A stretch of 64,000 nt of DNA from Melastoma dodecandrum (Eukaryota; Streptophyta; Magnoliopsida; Myrtales; Melastomataceae), in assembly GCA_029817715.1 (NCBI GenBank), contig JARUPY010000264.1:62001-126000 (forward strand), in the 5' to 3' direction. Every line of letters starts with the position of its first letter. Positions within the stretch are counted from its first letter, which is position 1. Shown here piece by piece: positions 33,290-44,649 of the stretch. Made by a program: the position numbers and the translations under genes. Below the pieces are notes generated by a model. That model was not told the DNA's origin. It made no database searches and saw only the letters and a program-made list of their open reading frames with translations.

Positions 33290-34250
33290 GACTAGTTGGG
33301 GCTTAGGGGAATGAAATTTTAAGCGTCTTTAGGATTTCAGGCTACAGAGTTTCTTACACAGCAGATGGTGTCTGTGTTATGTTACTACCATGTCCAGGGG
33401 AGACACACCTCCCTTGTTCCTGGCGTTGATGTCTTCCCTCCTCTCGACCAGGACCGTTCCCATGTCCCCCATGACCTGCCAACAAATGCAGTGGAAGAGT
33501 GTGGCCATCGTTGTCCTGAGCATCGATCGGGATCCCGGACTTCTATGAGGAGATGTACAACTTCCCCGTATCCCTTATTGGCTGCCGCATGAACTGCTGT
33601 GAGTCCATTGCGATCACGAAAGGCAGGGATACTTCTTCCTCGGTTGTGGAACAGTGATTTCAGCAGTTTCATGTCACCACGCCTGGCTGCCGTGAATGTT
33701 TCTTCCCCTCGAGGATCGGCAAGGGAATCCAATGGCTGGGAATCCCTTGCCATCGCTTCCTTCAACCCCACGTTGATCAAGAACTTAACCATCACACCGC
33801 GTCTGTCGGAACACAGTGGTCGCGGTCATCAGCAATTACCGGGAATCGTCCTTGCCGATCTCTGCCGGGATTCTCGTATCCCTTTTCCTCAAATTCCTAA
33901 TCTTGACCAAATCCCCGCACTCCACAGCATGTCTCAACAGCACGCAGACCCCAAATGCAACCTTAGCTTGACATAGCACATGGCCAGGTGGGAGAGCCAG
34001 GAATCGAGGCAGTCAATGGACTAACGAGTGTCCTGGGGGGCAACCTTGACGAGGAACTTGTTGGAGGAGAGGGACTTGAGGATAATGGTGGTCGGGCACT
34101 TGGCGTGGAGGCGGGGGATGAGCCTGATCCGGGCTTGGGATATCCGTAGGAGGAGTAGGAGGAGGTGAAGTGGATTGTTGGTGGGTGGCCTTTCTTTTAG
34201 TAGAGTTAACAAAGACAGACACAAAATAAGAGATAAAACTTCCATGTCTT
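33290..34250 (-). pseudogene. ankyrin-repeat gene fragment, frameshifted
   Basis: On the minus strand a frame (33795-33520) reads ETFTAARRGDMKLLKSLF and then GLTAVHAAANKGYGEVVHLL, two ankyrin units with the typical GxTxxHxAAxxG core. Just after this the frame shifts: the next repeat (AQDNDGHT...) is in a second frame, and its continuation (DMGTVLVERREDINARNKGG, then SPLDMVV and a stop) in a third. Upstream, towards 34250, short frames with KFLVKVAPQ-type segments may be an earlier repeat, but stops separate them. There is no start-to-stop frame. Ankyrin repeats mediate protein binding. It is a fragment or decayed gene; the upstream limit is a guess. Confidence 0.55.
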
Positions 34251-34767
34251 CCTTGCTTCATGTGGGATATAGTATAGGATTTACAATTAATATTTTTTTA
34301 TTGAGGGAAATGAAGTTAAAGTGGGGTTTGATGGTGTAGTGAGGTATTGTCGGAGTGATTCGCCAGCCTTTCCTCGATGAGAGATTAGTTTAGACACAAA
34401 GGACAGCCAAAACCAAAAGAGAAACAGCTCACTTGTCCTCGTGACTGACTGACTGGTCGTTCCTTCATCACACCGACAAACCCCCCCAATTCAACACTTC
34501 AAAAATAAGTTGATAATCAAATGCAGCCACGTGATTTCAACCCCACACCACACCCCCTCCTCTCCTACGTATGACCCGAGTGTCTCCCACGCGGGATGTC
34601 CAACGCCGACCCGACCCGAACCCGAACCCCACCTTAAACTCTATCCATTAAAATTCCCAAGGAACCCTTCCCCCTTCCTCATCCCCTTCTTCTCCTTCTC
34701 CTTCCCTCAATTCCCTCCGATCACATCGACTTCCGTCCAATCGACGCCCTGACCCCAACACACCCAG

Positions 34768-35502
34768 ATGTGGAAGCGGTGGTCCAGCAACTCCCCTACC
34801 AGATCGTCCGGCGACAGATCGACAACCTTCTCATGCTCTTCCTTCAAGGACATCCAAGCCCTCATCAAAGAAACCCCTCTTAACCCCACCCACCACTCCC
34901 GCACCCTCTCCATCTTCAACCGTGTCCGCATCTCCACCTCCATCCTCCGCGCTCTCTCCCGCCCTCCCCCAGCCTGGTCCCCTCCTGCTCCCTCTCCCCC
35001 TCCCACCATTGTCCTCTACTTCACCAGCCTCAGGATCGTCCGCAAGACCTTCGAGGACTGCTGGTCCGTCCGCTCCATCCTCAGGGGTTTCCGCGTCCCC
35101 ATCGACGAGCGCGACCTGTCCATGGACGACGGATTCAGGGAGGAGCTCCAGGGGATGCTGGGCAAGGGAAGGAGGCAGCCCGTCCTCCTCCCCTGCGTTT
35201 TCATCGGGGGAAGGTTCATCGGAGGGGCGGAGGAGGTCGTCCGGATGCACGAGACCGGGGAGCTCAAGCAGTTAATCGGGAGCATGGGGCTGCCGGCGGC
35301 GGGATCCGGGGCTTGTGGGGCATGTGGGGGATTGAGGTTTGTGGTGTGCGAGGAGTGCAGCGGAAGCCACAAGGTGTACAGCGAGAAGTCGGGTTTCAGG
35401 AGTTGCACGGCCTGCAATGTGAGCGGGCTGATCCGGTGCGGGTCCTGCTGCGGTGGGTCTGGGGGGATGGCCGGAGCAGAGCTCGTCCTGAAGAAAAATT
35501 AG
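34768..35502 (+). CDS. glutaredoxin-fold protein with C-terminal zinc ribbon (At5g39865 type)
   Basis: An intronless frame of 244 residues. Residues 1-78 are Ser/Pro-rich and low-complexity. Residues 80-172 form a glutaredoxin-like fold: VLYFTSLRIVRKTFEDC at the place of the active-site loop, then the cis-proline-like LPCVFIGGRFIGGAEEV at about 141-157. The redox CPxC motif is absent; only C98 lies at the end of the first helix region, as usual in this plant family. Residues 183-227 carry four CxxC pairs (C183/186, C194/197, C213/216, C224/227), a DnaJ-like zinc ribbon. The role is probably metal or protein binding rather than classical disulfide reduction (inference). The GC-rich coding DNA contrasts with the flanks. 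A longer pyrimidine-rich leader precedes the ATG. Confidence 0.9.
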   Translation: MWKRWSSNSPTRSSGDRSTTFSCSSFKDIQALIKETPLNPTHHSRTLSIFNRVRISTSILRALSRPPPAWSPPAPSPPPTIVLYFTSLRIVRKTFEDCWSVRSILRGFRVPIDERDLSMDDGFREELQGMLGKGRRQPVLLPCVFIGGRFIGGAEEVVRMHETGELKQLIGSMGLPAAGSGACGACGGLRFVVCEECSGSHKVYSEKSGFRSCTACNVSGLIRCGSCCGGSGGMAGAELVLKKN

Positions 35503-36791
35503 GGGACTAGCACTGGAATTAGGGAATAACCCGAGGGCTCTAAAAGCAAAATTAGAAGGAAAAATAAGTTGTAATTAATTTTGACAACTGAAAAAAACCA
35601 AAACTGTTTCCTCTCCCCCGAATTTTTTCGTACTAGCTTTTTTTGGCGACTGTTCTTCTTTATTTTGTAATATATTTTTTTTAATGGGATTAGGTGATGG
35701 TGATTTTATGGGTTATAGTGGAGATGGTTAAACTGTTGCTTGTTTGTTTTAGGACAAACGCACCCAACATTTGGTTGGGTGGGGGATTGGGATTTGGCGT
35801 GACTTGGTTTGGCTGCTAACTTCTTGGGTGGGAAGTCAATTGTGGTTAGCTTTTTGGACATTGTCGGGGAAACTATTGCTTCCCCCCCCTTTCCTTCCTT
35901 CTATAATTTATTAGCACCAGACCACTCAACATTTATTTGATTTGTGTGATTGAGTGGCTGCTCATTCATATCTTTTCTGGTTTCAATAATAGGACATTTT
36001 TAATTTGCTTCTTAATTTGGATACTTGGGGCGCGTATTTGTTTTACCCACCTACCCACCCCCTACGCGCTCTCCCTCAGCAGGCCTGAAGCCCTAATCAT
36101 GGTAAAATGTGAAAGCCCACGATCGGCCCACTATTGGCCCAAATTGCTCAGCCGCCCTTCCCGCCGGCGGTTCACAAATAAATCCAAATATTGAGGATTT
36201 GATAATTCAAACAACACTTTGACGATTCTTCCTAGTATTGCTGGAGCGAGGATGTCCTCGTAAACGTGATCCCGCTCCCTTGAATTGAATTATGGAATCT
36301 GAATAGGAATTTTCCTCGTCGTTTCGAATTGCAAATGATATCCCCCCCCCCGGAAGGAACAAGGCTCCTTTCGTCTTGTCTAATCAAGTGCTTTTCCCAT
36401 CAACTATCAGGGGGGGTAAGTGAGAGGTCATTCTCCGAATAGAACGACATTGTCTTTTCAGATTTAAGGAGGATGATTAAGTCGGAACATATTATCTAAC
36501 ACCACTGAAGAAAATGAAAATTTAAGCTAAGGGAAGGAAATCCCATTTCAGGGACTTTCGATCTGGGGAAACAACAGGGGTCAATTGGTTGATGTGATTA
36601 TTTCATTGTTCTGTAAAATTGACTGTGTATCTTGGACAACCACGGCCATCTGGGGGAGAGAATCAATGGAGGAATACCCGTGACAGAATCGTGTTCATGT
36701 GGGGAATCAATTCTGTGTGAGAACCTCGCCCTCCTCTCTATCCTTGTATTCATATGATCATTGTTATTATTTTTCCATGAATGCAGTTACG
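35503..36791. other. 3' flank of the glutaredoxin-like gene; no gene
   Basis: The left part is the A/T-rich 3' untranslated region. The rest has only short frames without domains and a few C-runs. It ends with ATGGG (36792-36796), the left target-site copy of the next retrotransposon. Confidence 0.55.
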
Positions 36792-36796
36792 ATGGG

Positions 36797-37517
36797 TGTT
36801 TAGTAACAGAAATTCCGCGCCACATATCTCAGCTCAATCTGTAGATCGACGGATCAGAACACAGGCCCAAGGAAGGAAAATCCAGTAAAGAGGTGACTAC
36901 GGATACACACCATGCTGGGCGAAGGGATCACCAAATAACGGGATTATCAGGTGACGGGCGACAACAGGTCGACGAAGCGACAATCGACAATCAGATAGGG
37001 CGAGCGAGGAAACTCTACGGTGAAGGCCAATGGGCGAAATGGTTGATCAGTCAGTTGTTAAGGAAGGCTCCAGAAGATATTGGGATCCGGAAGGAGATTG
37101 TTGCCAAGTTTGCTCATATGGAAAGGAGATATTCCATGGAGACTGGCAGCAAAGGAAGCGTAATATATGTGCAATATTACATTACCGTATATACGTAGGT
37201 CTAGCTTAGTATAAATAATTGTTCTTAGGCATTGTACATACGCACCTCTCTACAGACAGACATATATTGTCAATTTATCTTTCCAGCATTCAAGCTCTCT
37301 TTGTGCTCCTATATTCCTGCTCACTTTCGAAGGCATCGTTGATGGCATCCGTTAGTGCTTCCGCTTAAGGCTGTCCATCCGCTGTCTTCCTTTCTATATT
37401 TCATTTCGTACGGCGACCACACGTTCAACGAATCCTCCGGGCTCCAGTTGTCCGTAGTGCTAGAGATCTCCGACGTGTTCGGATCCGGCTTGCCCGTAGT
37501 CACTTCCAGAGGAAACA
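36797..37517 (+). repeat. 5' LTR (721 bp) of the 12.5-kb element
   Basis: It aligns along its full length with 48589-49302, with many substitutions and a few indels. A TATA-like TAGTATAAATAATTG lies near 37207-37221. It ends GGAAACA, six bases before the primer-binding site. Confidence 0.88.
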
Positions 37518-37523
37518 CGCCTT

Positions 37524-37541
37524 TGGCGACCACAGTGGGAG
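37524..37541 (+). promoter_or_regulatory. primer-binding site of the 12.5-kb element
   Basis: TGGCGACCACAGTGGGAG begins with the complement of tRNA CCA. The TGGCGAC start resembles the tRNA-Arg type primer sites reported for Ogre/Tat elements (recall). The triple-LTR element at 54695-58222 has nearly the same site. Confidence 0.65.
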
Positions 37542-37689
37542 CAACTAGGCTAACACGATGCCAACGCTCGATTTGCTCTTATTTCAAACAATCCCGGAGG
37601 CCACAACTCCGATGGAGAAAAGAGCAGCGATGGACGTAGCTCAAACCCAGACTTGGCTGAAGAGTTATCGGCCATCATAAGTACTCTCC

Positions 37690-38880
37690 AACTTTTATTG
37701 GAGAGGTCGGCGCTATCGACCAGAAATATGATGCCTTCAAGGAGACGATCAACTCCAAAATGGAGGCTGTTTTTCAAAACCTCGGGACTATGTCAGAGGG
37801 ACCATCAGGCAACCCTGCAGACAACAAGGGCGAATCAGCGACCAGGCATCAGCATGAATACTATTCGCGCAGAGCAGTAATCGCTGAAGGAAAAAAGAAG
37901 GTTGATACTGAAGATGTCCCTACCTTCATTAATCCTGAGAGGACAATGTACAATAACCCGTCACTTGTGATAAACGAGGGCACGAGGGTAGTACAACAAG
38001 TCCATCATACAGCATACCAACCTCCATTCCGGAGAATGGAAGAATTCATCAAGCCCGCAGAGAGCGAGTTTGTTCGCCGTGCAGAGGATCAAAGATATTC
38101 TGAGTATATTCCCCAGCCGGCACGAAGGAGGGAAACAACAATCCTCGAAATCATCCGACCACCAGAGCTTTCGCCTGAGATTAGATATTATGTTACGCAA
38201 TTAGTCGAACAGGCGATCCCTATGACAGATGACACAAATGAGATTCAGCTCTATCGGGCCCCTTATCCTGAAAACATCGATCGGGACTACCCATTTCCGA
38301 GGGGATATCGTGTTCCAGAATTCGCCTACTTTTCGGGCGAAGAACGGATTTCCCCTGCTGAATACATTGCCCGTTTCACCCACCAAGCCGGGGAGGCTAC
38401 CATGAATGCTTTCTGTAAACTGCGTTTGTTTCCAAGCTCTCTTACATGAGCTGCTTTCACGTGGTACATAAACCTTCCCCATAATTCTGGGAGGACATAT
38501 AAGTCCAGTTCACGCTGGCATTCACCCAGACTGATCCAGCGGTGACCCTCCAAGACCTTACTCATATGAAACAGCAGCAAGGCGAACCTGTGGCTGTATT
38601 TCTGAGTAAATTGAGGAAGGCACGACTGAGGTGTAAAACTTCCGCGTCTGAGGCTGTGCTTATTGCTATCGCCCAGGATTCCCTCCTTCTTCGCTTGAGA
38701 AAGAAGCTGGAGGGAAAAGTACTCAAAGACTGGAACGAATTAGCCAGAAGGGCTATTCGGTACGTGAATCTCCTTAGGGAGAAAACTCAGGTGAAAGGGA
38801 GTTTGATAGCAGGACCTTTGGTAACCTATCAAGTTGAACCAGTCGTGGACATAGACGTCGTGGAGTATGTGAAGGGGTAA
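37690..38880 (+). pseudogene. gag of the 12.5-kb Tat-like element
   Basis: The frame from about 37700 reads IDQKYDAFKETINSKMEAVF, LVINEGTRVVQQ, PPFRRMEEF, PEFAYFSGEERISPAEYIARF and FPSSLT, where TGA (38447-38449) interrupts. The next block, AAFTWYINLP, is the gag core. A one-base loss near 38490 shifts the frame, which continues as TLQDLTHMKQQQGEPVAVFL, a standard gag core end. The protein would form virus-like particles in the cytoplasm. The window's left edge carries a second copy of this gag. Confidence 0.85.
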
Positions 38881-38929
38881 CCTCTGACATGCGACGAATT
38901 AGTAAAAAAGAACTTTCGGGCTAAAGCAT

Positions 38930-40420
38930 CTCTAAAACTCAGGAAGAAAGAAAATACTCATTCGATGAGTGGAAAGCGGACGAGATCTTTGAGTTTATGC
39001 CCCAAAATAGTCAGATTCGACTGAAATCAGACCATAGAATTCCTCTTACTGATACAGAAAAGTCGAGGAACTTCTGTAAATGGCATGGGTCTTTCACCCT
39101 GCTAGCAATGACTGCATCACGCTTAGAAACTTGGTGCAGGACCTTATTGAGTCTAAGGAGCTACGCTTCCTAGATTCACAGGATCAGACGTTAACAGAGT
39201 CACATCCCTTTGATGATTTAATCGATGTGAATACCTTTGACATTAATTGTCTAACCACTTCTCCCTCGTTAATGCAGGAAGGGAAAGATCAATCGCCTGA
39301 GATCGGTGAGACACTCATAGCCAACATGCTGTTCAAGCGGCTTGTGAGCAAAGGAATTTTACAGTGCCCTGCTGATTTAAAGGGGATGCGACACGGTCAT
39401 TGCCGCTGGCACATTGATTCCTCGCACACCACCGATAAGTGCCATTCCTTCGGGAAATACTTGCTAAACGAAAGAAAAGCTGGCTAGTACGACCTCAATC
39501 GCCTTGAAGAAATGGCGGTAGGAATTCATAATGGTCCGAGAGTATACCAACATGGGGATAAGCACTCGGAACAAACGAGTCATCCACAGAAGGAAAACAA
39601 AGGGCTTTGTACTCCAGAAGAGCTCATGCAATAGCTACTCGAAGGAGAAAGCGAATCTGGGCGAAAAGAAACCCACACAAAGAGGGTCCCCAGGCGGCGG
39701 GCCTCAGATCGCCTCGGACCTTAACAGGAGAAAGAAAGTCCAGAACGACAAAACCACCCTCGAAGTAATGAAGAAGTAATGAGAAAGGGCACCACAATTG
39801 CTTAGTTTCTAACAGCTGACATGCTTTGCGTAAAGTGCAAACCGATAGCAGCTCACAAACTGCTCATCACCCACGTGTGTCAGCTCTACTGCAACCAATA
39901 CTTTTTGCTTCTAGCTGGATTAGCATCCGATGGCTAGATCCAGTTGGAAAAGGTCGATCCTCCGTCAGGTAATCTGTCCGACTCCGAATTCACTCATTAA
40001 TCGGAGACTTCACCTAAAAAGGATTTCAAAAGAGGTTATGACCCACATAGAAGGGAGTTTGTTCAGGTTGATAATCACCTGCAACCCCTCGAGAATTCAC
40101 GCTTTACCCGTGTACCCGTCCTTCCAAATATTGGGACAAAAAAAAATGGGCAAGGGAGCGCAACCTTAGGTGCCCACCGAGAAAACCAGGAAACGCAGAG
40201 AAAGAAGGGCGCGACGTGCCGCAAAAAAACGTGCTAAGCCAGGTGCTAAGCGTAAGTGACCTCGCATCCAATTCGCTGAGCAACTATAATCCACTTCAAT
40301 CCGGGATTCCACCCGAGGTGAATGAAGCTCCTTGCAATGTCCTTATGCTACAGGCTAAATTTGCCAAGAAGGAAGACAGTCAACCGAAAGGTAGGCTAAT
40401 TCCATCCTCTAAATTTAACA
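38930..40420 (+). pseudogene. gag C-terminal / spacer region of the 12.5-kb element
   Basis: Around 39060-39140 the residues RNFCKWHGSF...SNDCITLRNLVQDLIE match the histidine/cysteine segment that follows gag in this lineage. A second similar segment, CRWHIDSSHTTDKCHSF, appears at about 39400-39450, so the knuckle seems duplicated. The rest (39490-40420) is spacer with stops and no recognisable domain. Confidence 0.6.
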
Positions 40421-40426
40421 TTCCCA

Positions 40427-40861
40427 TTGAAATACCACGGAATTTTCCACATGGTTTACAGAGGCCTCTATGGCGATGCAGAAACACATGTTTCCCCTCC
40501 ATATGTGGTGGTATGCCGAGTTCTCATCGATAACAGGGCGACCATCAATCTACTAACCCTTGAAGCTTACAAAAGCTTAGGGGATGATATAGCTGAGCTT
40601 GGAGAAATTGACGTAAGAGTCAGTGGGTTAAATGGAATTACCTCCTCTTGCTTGGGAGTAGTTTCTGTTAAACTCCGAGTAGGAACACATGAAAAGAAGA
40701 CGGCTTTCTTTGTTATAGACATAAAGCCCTCCTTTAATGCTTTGCTTGGAAGGGATTGGCTCCATAAAGCAGGCGCCATACCCTCTACTCTTCATCAAGA
40801 ACTTCTAATGTGGGGAAAACACGGTTTAGAAGTCATTTCTGGTGAAGCGAACAAGATCTAA
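40427..40861 (+). pseudogene. aspartic protease of the 12.5-kb element, active site mutated
   Basis: The fold is recognisable from CRVLIDNRATINLLTLEAY to FNALLGRDWLHKAGAIPSTL. The catalytic triad, normally D-S/T-G-A, reads D-N-R-A (40529-40540); the invariant glycine is replaced by arginine, which should inactivate the enzyme. The frame is open for 144 codons and ends in TAA. Confidence 0.85.
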
Positions 40862-41397
40862 CATACCTTATGACTGCGCAGGAGCAGTTAAACAGGTGAA
40901 AGACATGACCTTAAAGTAGAGATATGCTATGGGAGACTCAAACGTTGGCCCCATAAGTGATGCAGGCTATGAGTTACTGGTCTCATACGACGGATCACCC
41001 GTGATGCCGCCTCAAAACCCAATTATTCCGACAGGATGGGGCGATGAGTTACAGCTCGAAGCCAAGCAAGATCTCACTTCACTAGAGAAAGATATGCATG
41101 AAGCTGGGATACGGGATGACATTAACACTCAGCAAACTGAGACGGACTTGGTTCTCGAAAGACTCCTCAACCCATCCTCATCCAATGGAGAGTGAGCAAA
41201 CTGATCCAGTAGCTGTTGTCCTAGAAAGACTAGCTAAATATAGGACATCTAGAATACATGAGACTCAATGTATCTCATCTCCTCCAGCATGCCAAGACAT
41301 GCTAAGTATTTATTCAAATAATAAAGAAGTCCCTAATACTTTTGTTACCCCTTTCGATCCGTTGAAAGAAAACAACTTGGGAACGGTTGACTCACCA

Positions 41398-42288
41398 CGT
41401 ATTACATATCTCAGTTCGCTCATGAACGAAATATGCGAAGTCCTTCACAGTTATAAGGATTGCTTCGCTTGGGAATACACCGAGATGCCAGGTCTCAACC
41501 GGGATTTAGTCGAGCATCGACTCCCAACATACGGAAACGTCAAACCCGTGAAACAAACCCCGCGGAGGATGTCGCAGGAAGTAGCCCAAATGGTCTATGA
41601 TGAGATTAAGAAGTTCTTCAAAGCCGGATACATAAGAACGGCTAAGTACGTCGACTGGATCTCCAGCATAGTGTCGGTCGTCAAGAAAAATGGAAAGATC
41701 ATAGTCTGCATGGACTTCGGTGATCTGAATAATGCAACACCTAAAGACGAATACCTCATGCATGCCGTTGATGATCTCATAGACACGAGCTAGTGTCCTT
41801 TATGGACGGGTATTCTGGGTATAACCAAATTTTCATTGCTGAGGAAGACATTCATAAAACTGCATTCCGATGCCCAATAGGAATATTCGAATGGGTAGCA
41901 ATGCCTTTTGGGTTGAAGAATGCAGGGATCCACCTACCAGAAAGCGATGAACTTAATCTTTGCCTCACTGATAGGAAAGACAATTGAGGTATATATAGAT
42001 GTCGTTATGGTGAAATCTAAAAAGAGACAGGACCATTCTTCTCATTTAAGCGAAGCATTTGAAAAGATGCGAAAGCACAGCTTCAAACTCAATCCACTAA
42101 AATATGCCTTTGGAGTGCAAAAGGGACAGTTTCTTGGTTTCCTTGTGCACCAACGAGGAATCGAAGTAGACCCTTTGAAGACCCGCGCCATTCAAAATCT
42201 TCTAGCTCCACAGAGCAACAAGGAACTTCAAGCCTTCCTCGGCAGGGTAAATTATATCCGCCGATTTATAGGCAATGTCGCATCTTAG
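41398..42288 (+). pseudogene. reverse transcriptase of the 12.5-kb element, active site mutated
   Basis: Blocks in order: CFAWEYTEMPGLNRDLVEHRL, VVKKNGKIIVCMDFGDLNN, a stop near 41791, then SFMDGYSGYNQIF, AMPFGLKNAG, a shift near 41930, and TYQKAMNLIFASLIGKTIEV. The catalytic box is YIDV at 41992-42003 in place of YIDD, so the second metal-binding aspartate is lost. QFLGFLVHQRGIEVDPLK and INYIRRF-type blocks close the domain before TAG near 42286. Confidence 0.88.
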
Positions 42289-43220
42289 ACAAGTGCCTTC
42301 TCGACAATCCTCAGAGGAAAACAGAAGGGACAGATAAACTGGACATCACAACATGAGCGAGCGTTCCAGAATTTTAAAGACTACCTAGTCAATCCGCCTA
42401 TGCTGGCACGACCAACTGCGGACCAACCGTGCATTCCGTACGTAGCAGCATCCCAGTCCACTATTGGATCAATGCTAGCATAAGAACACGATGGAGTAGA
42501 AAGGGCGATTTACTATCTGTCGCGCCTACTCACAGAACCAGAACAAAGATACACCTCAACTGAAAAAATCTACCTGGCGGTGTATTATTCAATAATGAAA
42601 TTAAGACACTGTATCGGGTCTAACGATGTGTACGTCGTTTCCAAGACCCCGGTTACCAAAGTGTTCTTTGACAATCCCTTACTTACGGGAAGGATATGCA
42701 AGTGGAGCCTAGTGCTCTCGGCCTATAATATCTATCATAAACCGCAACCTCAGTCAAAGGCTATGCTTTAGCCGAATTCATAACTCATTATAGTGAGGGA
42801 AATCTCGATTCCACACTCGTGGAAGATAGCCTGAGCGAAGGGTGGACCGTTTGGTTTGATGGGTCCTCTAACAAATTCGGAGCTGACGTGGGCGTCTTTA
42901 TTTGGACACCATGGAAAGCAGATACCAGAGTGGCTTGTCACATCAACGGGAAAGTTGCTAACAATGAGGCAGAGTATGAAGCCTTGATTTTAGCCTTGCA
43001 GCTGCCACTAGAATGGAGGATGGAATTCGTAAAAATATGCGACGACTCCCACTAGTAATTCAACAACTCCTTGACCAGAGTGAGTGCCACTCACCCAATA
43101 TTGGTAAATACCTGCACAAGGCAAAGGAATTCTTCTCAAAGTTATACAAAGTCGAAGTAGTCCATGTAAAAAGAGACAACAACTAGGAGGCTAATCACTT
43201 AGCACAGTGTGCTTCTGGGT
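42289..43220 (+). pseudogene. two RNase H domains of the 12.5-kb element
   Basis: The first RNase H is marked by AIYYLSRLLTEPEQRYTSTEK and LRHCIGSNDVYVVSKTPV, with a stop at about 42481 and the first aspartate lost (PYVAASQS). The second begins near 42840 with EGWTVWFDGSSNKFGADVGV (first aspartate), then NNEAEYEALILALQL (glutamate) and KICDDSH, ending in a stop. Later parts continue in another frame (EVVHVKRDNN, a stop, EANHLAQCASGL). The pair confirms the Tat lineage. Confidence 0.85.
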
Positions 43221-43223
43221 TGA

Positions 43224-44531
43224 TTAGTGGAGACATCCAAGAGCAAAGCAACGTTGTTTGTAAGCAAACGACCAGAGTTCCACAATGATGGTGACGAGAA
43301 AACTAAAGAGGTCCACACCGCCAACTTGTTCGAACAGAAAGAGGACCGGCGAGAACCAATACGACAATTCCTCATGGATATCGGTACAAAAGTTGAAAGG
43401 AGAATTCGAGTGATCGCTAGACACTATGTACTCCTCGACAACACTCTTTATAGAAAAACCAATGAAGGCGTGCTTCTGAGATGAAGTCATTCCAATCATG
43501 ATGGAAACACATGAGGGATTGTGCGGAGCACATCAAGCCGGAATTAAAATGAGCTGGTCGATCAAAAGACACGGTTTCTGCTGGCCGTCAATGGTCAAGA
43601 ATTGCATTGAGATAGCTCGAGCCTGTCAGGCTTGCAACAATGTGTGCTAGTGAAACGAACCCCCACAACGGATATGAATATCATAATAAAACCATGGCCT
43701 TTCAGGACATGGGCGTTAGACATCATGGGAGAAATGCACCCTCACTCAACAAGAGGAGACGCTTATATACTTGTTGCCACCGACTATTTCACCAAATGGG
43801 TCGAGGCGGCAGCGTACAAGTTAATTAACTAGAAGGACGTGATCCAATTCATTAAAGACTTCATTATCTATCAATATGGAGTACCTCAAAGCATCGTTGT
43901 AGAAAATGCAAGAGTATTCAACGGTGAGCTTATGAATGAATTTGCCGAGGATTTTGGGTTCAAAGTACTCAACTCAACTCCGTACCATGCTTAGTCAAAC
44001 GGGCAAGCAGATGCCTATAACAAACTCATCAAACGAGTGATATAAAGGACGATTAGAAATAACCCACGAACATGGCATACCCTACTCCAAGAGACATTAT
44101 GGGCACTCCGAGTTACCAAAAAGGAAAGCATAGGCGTCGCCCCGTTTAGCCTTCTCTACGGCCACGATGCTATGCTCCCAATAGAAGTGCGGTACAAATC
44201 GCTCAGACTTCTCAAGCATTTTGGAGAATACGAAGGGTATGATAAGGACATGCATGTTGAACTAGAAAACCTGGAAACCACCAGGATCAACGTGCTGAAC
44301 CATCTAGAAGCCCATAAAAGAAACATCGCCCGCTACTATAACAAGCAAGTAGTTCCTCGATCATTTAGCGTGGGCGATCTCATATGGAAACTACGATTAC
44401 CCGAAAGAGTTCGGGACTATTTCCAAGGGAAATGGATACCAAACTGGGAAGGCCCTTTCCAGGTAGTTGAGTCCCATCTTGGGAACTCATATCGCCTAGG
44501 GGGCTTGATGGGTCGCTACATGAACTTATGA
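43224..44531 (+). pseudogene. integrase of the 12.5-kb element, catalytic residues mutated
   Basis: After YVLLDNTLYRKTNEGVLLR the finger region is frameshifted. The core holds WALDIMGEMHP (first aspartate kept), then VVENARVF where the second aspartate reads glutamate, and SNGQADAYNKL where the catalytic glutamate reads aspartate. The tail has APFSLLYGHDAMLPIEV, RSFSVGDLIW, WEGPFQVVE and NSYRL, ending at TGA 44529. Several in-frame stops occur, for example after YKLIN and in PYHA. Confidence 0.87.
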
Positions 44532-44649
44532 TCAATGGCAAATACTTGAAAGAGTATAGGCTAACGATGTGGGAAGCACACAAAGGTATCATTTCAAAGC
44601 ATTTCCCTACCCTGTAGGACAAACACAAATGTAGGAAAAAGTCAAATAC

